From NCBI GenBank assembly GCA_031253495.1, contig JAIRWC010000037.1, positions 1 through 64,000 on the forward strand: a stretch of 64,000 nucleotides of DNA, given 5' to 3'. The position numbers and the translations under genes were made by a program. The notes under the pieces are model-generated. The model saw only the letters and a list, made by a program, of their open reading frames with translations. It searched no databases and was not told where the DNA came from. Positions 61,757-64,000 of the stretch are shown in pieces (position 1 is the stretch's first letter; every line of letters begins with the position of its first letter). Origin of the DNA: Oscillospiraceae bacterium (lineage in GTDB: Bacteria; Bacillota; Clostridia; Oscillospirales; Ruminococcaceae).

Positions 61757-63166
61757 ATGACATACAAACCGGATTTGCGGGAAGCGCGGGCGTTATCGGC
61801 GGGATATAAGACCGTTCCCGTCTCGTGCGAAATCTATTCCGACGGAACCACCCCAATCGAGGTTATGCGGAGATTGAAAAACGTCAGCAAGCAGTGTTTT
61901 ATCCTTGAAAGCGCGGAGGACAGAACGAGGTGGGGGCGTTACACCTTCCTCGGTTACGACCCGAAATTAACGGTTGATTCGGACGTTGAACTGCTGAAAA
62001 AAACAATCGCCGATAACGTTTCCCCGAAAATCGAGGGGCTTCCCCCTTTTACGGGCGGGCTGGTCGGATATTTTTCCTATGAGTTTATCACCCTCGCCGA
62101 ACCCGATTTAAAACTTGACGCGAACGACGCGGAAAACTTCAAAATCTTTGATTTGATGCTGTTCGACAAGGTAATCGCTTTCGACAATTTAAAGCAAAAA
62201 ATTATACTCGTCGCCAACGCCGAAACCGACAACCTTGAGGAAAATTATCAAAGCGCGGTAACGGCGCTTGAGGAAATGCGCGGCGTTATCGCAAACGGGG
62301 AAGCCGCCGTTATCCCCCCGCTTAAAATTCTGTCGCCGTTTCGGGAGCTTTTCAGCAAGGAACAATACTGCGAAATGGTAAAACGGGCGAAAAGGCGCAT
62401 ATACGACGGCGACATATTCCAAGTGGTGCTGTCCAATCGGCTTGACGCCGACGCGAAAGGCAGTTTGTTCGACGCTTACCGGGTGTTGCGGACTGTCAAC
62501 CCGTCGCCGTATATGTTTTATTTCGGGAGCGACGATATAGAGATAGCCGGCGCTTCCCCGGAGACGCTCGTCAAGCTGACGGGCGGAAAATTATACACCT
62601 ACCCGTTGGCAGGAACCCGTCCGCGCGGCGTTACCGACGAAGAGGACGCGCTCCTCGAAAAGGAACTGCTTTCCGACGCGAAAGAATTGGCGGAACATAA
62701 TATGCTGGTGGATTTGGGGCGCAACGATTTGGGGAAAATCAGCCGTTTTGGCACTGTGGAGGTGGAAAATTACCTGCATATCGTCAGGTTTTCACACGTA
62801 ATGCACATAGCTTCCGCCGTTAAGGGGGAAATCCGCACGGATAAAACGGCTCTCGACGCCGTAAGCGCGGTGATTCCGGCGGGGACGCTCTCGGGCGCGC
62901 CTAAACTTCGCGCCTGCGAAATCATCGCCGAACTTGAAGACAACCGCCGCGGAATTTACGGCGGCGCGCTCGGATATATCGCCTTTAACGGGGATATGGA
63001 CGTCTGCATTTCAATCCGGCTGTGCTTTAAAAAGGACGGTAAGGTTTTCGCGCGGTCGGGGGCGGGGATTGTCGCCGACAGCGTTCCCGAAAGGGAATAC
63101 GAGGAATGCGCGAATAAGGCGAAAGCCGTGATTAACGCCCTGCTTGAGTCGGAGGGGGGGATTTAA
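61757..63166 (+). CDS. trpE: Anthranilate synthase component I
   Basis: 469 residues. With TrpG it makes anthranilate from chorismate. Blocks: ILES near residue 40 (the tryptophan feedback site, LLES in others), GASPETLVKL, LAEHNMLVDLGRNDLGK and TLSGAPKLRACEII; the chorismate-binding C-terminal half is complete. AAAGGAG precedes the ATG. It starts the trpE-trpG-trpD operon behind an attenuator-like leader. Confidence 0.96.
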   Translation: MTYKPDLREARALSAGYKTVPVSCEIYSDGTTPIEVMRRLKNVSKQCFILESAEDRTRWGRYTFLGYDPKLTVDSDVELLKKTIADNVSPKIEGLPPFTGGLVGYFSYEFITLAEPDLKLDANDAENFKIFDLMLFDKVIAFDNLKQKIILVANAETDNLEENYQSAVTALEEMRGVIANGEAAVIPPLKILSPFRELFSKEQYCEMVKRAKRRIYDGDIFQVVLSNRLDADAKGSLFDAYRVLRTVNPSPYMFYFGSDDIEIAGASPETLVKLTGGKLYTYPLAGTRPRGVTDEEDALLEKELLSDAKELAEHNMLVDLGRNDLGKISRFGTVEVENYLHIVRFSHVMHIASAVKGEIRTDKTALDAVSAVIPAGTLSGAPKLRACEIIAELEDNRRGIYGGALGYIAFNGDMDVCISIRLCFKKDGKVFARSGAGIVADSVPEREYEECANKAKAVINALLESEGGI

Positions 63167-63167
63167 T

Positions 63168-63761
63168 TTGATTTTGCTGATTGACAATTACGACAGTTTT
63201 TCGTATAATCTTTATCAGGCGGTGGGGGCGGTTATGCCCGAAACCGAGGAAATCGAGGTTAGGCGCAACGATAAAATCACCCTTGAGGAAATCGCCGCCA
63301 TGAACCCCGAAAGGATTATACTGTCGCCCGGTCCCGGCAAGCCTTCCGATGCGGGAATCTGCGTTGACGTTATAAAAAGTTTCGGGGCGGCAATCCCCGT
63401 TTTGGGCGTGTGCTTGGGTCATCAGGCGATTTGCGAGGCTTACGGGGCGACGGTTTCCCACGCCGATGAATTGATGCACGGGAAGCAGTCGGAAATTGAG
63501 ATAGATTCCGGCTGCCCGATTTTCAAGGGGCTGCCCCCCGTCATAAAAGCGGCGCGGTATCACTCGCTGGCGGCAATACCGGAAACCGTTCCCCGCGCGC
63601 TGACAATTACCGCGAGGGTAAGGGGCGGCGGGGAAATCATGGCGGTGAAACACGCGAATTACAAGGTTTACGGGGTGCAGTTCCACCCCGAATCCATATT
63701 AACCCCGCGCGGAAACGAGATAATCAAAAACTTTTTAACGGGAGAAAAACCAAATGATTAA
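63168..63761 (+). CDS. trpG: Anthranilate synthase component II (glutaminase)
   Basis: 197 residues from a TTG start at 63168, which begins the family N-terminus ([15 protein letters not shown]) and has GGAGGGGGG seven nt upstream; it lies one nt after the trpE stop. Nucleophile Cys in [10 protein letters not shown], His/Glu in QFHPESI. It delivers ammonia to TrpE and overlaps trpD by eight bases. The similar PabA role cannot be excluded but the operon argues for tryptophan. Confidence 0.95.
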   Translation: MILLIDNYDSFSYNLYQAVGAVMPETEEIEVRRNDKITLEEIAAMNPERIILSPGPGKPSDAGICVDVIKSFGAAIPVLGVCLGHQAICEAYGATVSHADELMHGKQSEIEIDSGCPIFKGLPPVIKAARYHSLAAIPETVPRALTITARVRGGGEIMAVKHANYKVYGVQFHPESILTPRGNEIIKNFLTGEKPND

Positions 63762-64000
63762 AGAAGCGATTGTAAAAGCCTCGAAAAAAGAAACCCTTTC
63801 TTTTGAGGAAGCGCGGGCTGTAATGGACGAGATTATGGAAGGGAAGGCGAGCGATATTCAAATGGCGGCTTACCTCACGGCGATGTCGGTCAAAGGGGAA
63901 ACGATTGACGAAATCACCGGTTCCGCGGCGGGTATGAGAAGCCATTGTATAAGGCTGTTGCACGATATGGACGTCCTCGAGATAGTAGGCACGGGGGGAG
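63754..64000 (+). CDS. trpD: Anthranilate phosphoribosyltransferase, N-terminal part
   Basis: Truncated by the window end after about 82 codons. The start ([20 protein letters not shown]), the [12 protein letters not shown] block and the beginning of the GTGG phosphoribosyl site at the last codons identify TrpD. GGAGAA lies nine nt upstream and the start overlaps the trpG end by eight bases, so the three genes are translated together. Confidence 0.93.
   Translation, partial: MIKEAIVKASKKETLSFEEARAVMDEIMEGKASDIQMAAYLTAMSVKGETIDEITGSAAGMRSHCIRLLHDMDVLEIVGTGG

Noticed and set aside
1..64000. Insertion sequences, prophage or integrase genes
   Set aside because: No transposase, integrase or phage structural gene is recognisable in any frame; the only mobile-element-like signals are the short palindromes.

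Overview
The window looks like a chromosomal segment of a motile, Gram-positive, anaerobic member of the Clostridia (Bacillota). The evidence is: flagellin and late flagellar genes with FliW and CsrA, many lipoproteins with a lipobox, sigma-A promoters with 17-18 bp spacing, four sigma-28 promoters, a Bacillota-type ECF promoter, formate-tetrahydrofolate ligase, GTP-type PEP carboxykinase and plant-polysaccharide enzymes (GH26 mannanase-like, GH88/105-like, sialate O-acetylesterase-like). The DNA is moderately GC-rich, so long antisense open frames are common and were discarded. No phage, insertion sequence, rRNA or CRISPR array was seen.

Layout. 0-3.6 kb: the end of one surface protein, a second surface protein with the same C-terminal anchor, and glycogen phosphorylase. 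3.6-6.2 kb: a ComFB-like protein, a BTAD-type regulator and a membrane protein. 6.2-9.9 kb: two flagellin genes, each with a sigma-28 promoter and a structured leader. 10-19.3 kb: one minus-strand run with three paralogous solute-binding lipoproteins, an esterase, a small lipoprotein and an ABC-2 exporter, but no importer permease. 19.4-23.4 kb: fhs-tsaE-tsaB-rpiB-upp. 23.8-25.4 kb: iscS-iscU. 25.5-28.6 kb: ACT/UPF0210 pair and mgtE. 28.8-31.6 kb: an RNHCP protein and an ECF sigma factor with its membrane partner. 31.8-42.1 kb: ispF, then the late flagellar operon flgM-flgN-flgK-flgL-DUF6470-fliW-csrA-fliD-fliS plus one unknown gene. 42.2-49.7 kb: lipoproteins, a GH88/105-like enzyme, tRNA-Arg, an MFS transporter and an ankyrin protein. 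49.6-57.0 kb: an eight-gene minus-strand run, GH26-hisBHAF-methyltransferase-murD-unknown. 57.1-64 kb: aspS, an HD hydrolase, pckG and the start of the trp operon (trpEGD).

How the parts work together. FlgM holds sigma-28, and sigma-28 drives flgM and both flagellins. FliW, CsrA and flagellin form the known partner switch, and both flagellin leaders carry GGA sites suited to CsrA. The extracellular binding proteins and glycosidases fit growth on plant polysaccharide, with glgP and pckG in central carbon storage and anaplerosis.

Most notable non-coding signals: (1) a dispersed palindrome of about 50 bp, found five times, four of them in 5' leaders and ending 20-27 nt before the start codon; (2) an unannotated 37-codon, proline-containing leader ORF with an overlapping hairpin upstream of mgtE, reminiscent of enterobacterial mgtL; (3) an exact TGAAAC-N16-CGTA autoregulatory promoter before the ECF sigma gene; (4) a 26-bp perfect palindrome over the ispF -35 box; (5) a terminator/antiterminator leader before trpE. 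Protein oddities include a FliD of about 1030 residues with a helical insert of roughly 320 residues, and a BTAD regulator with a degenerate GGDEF-like tail.
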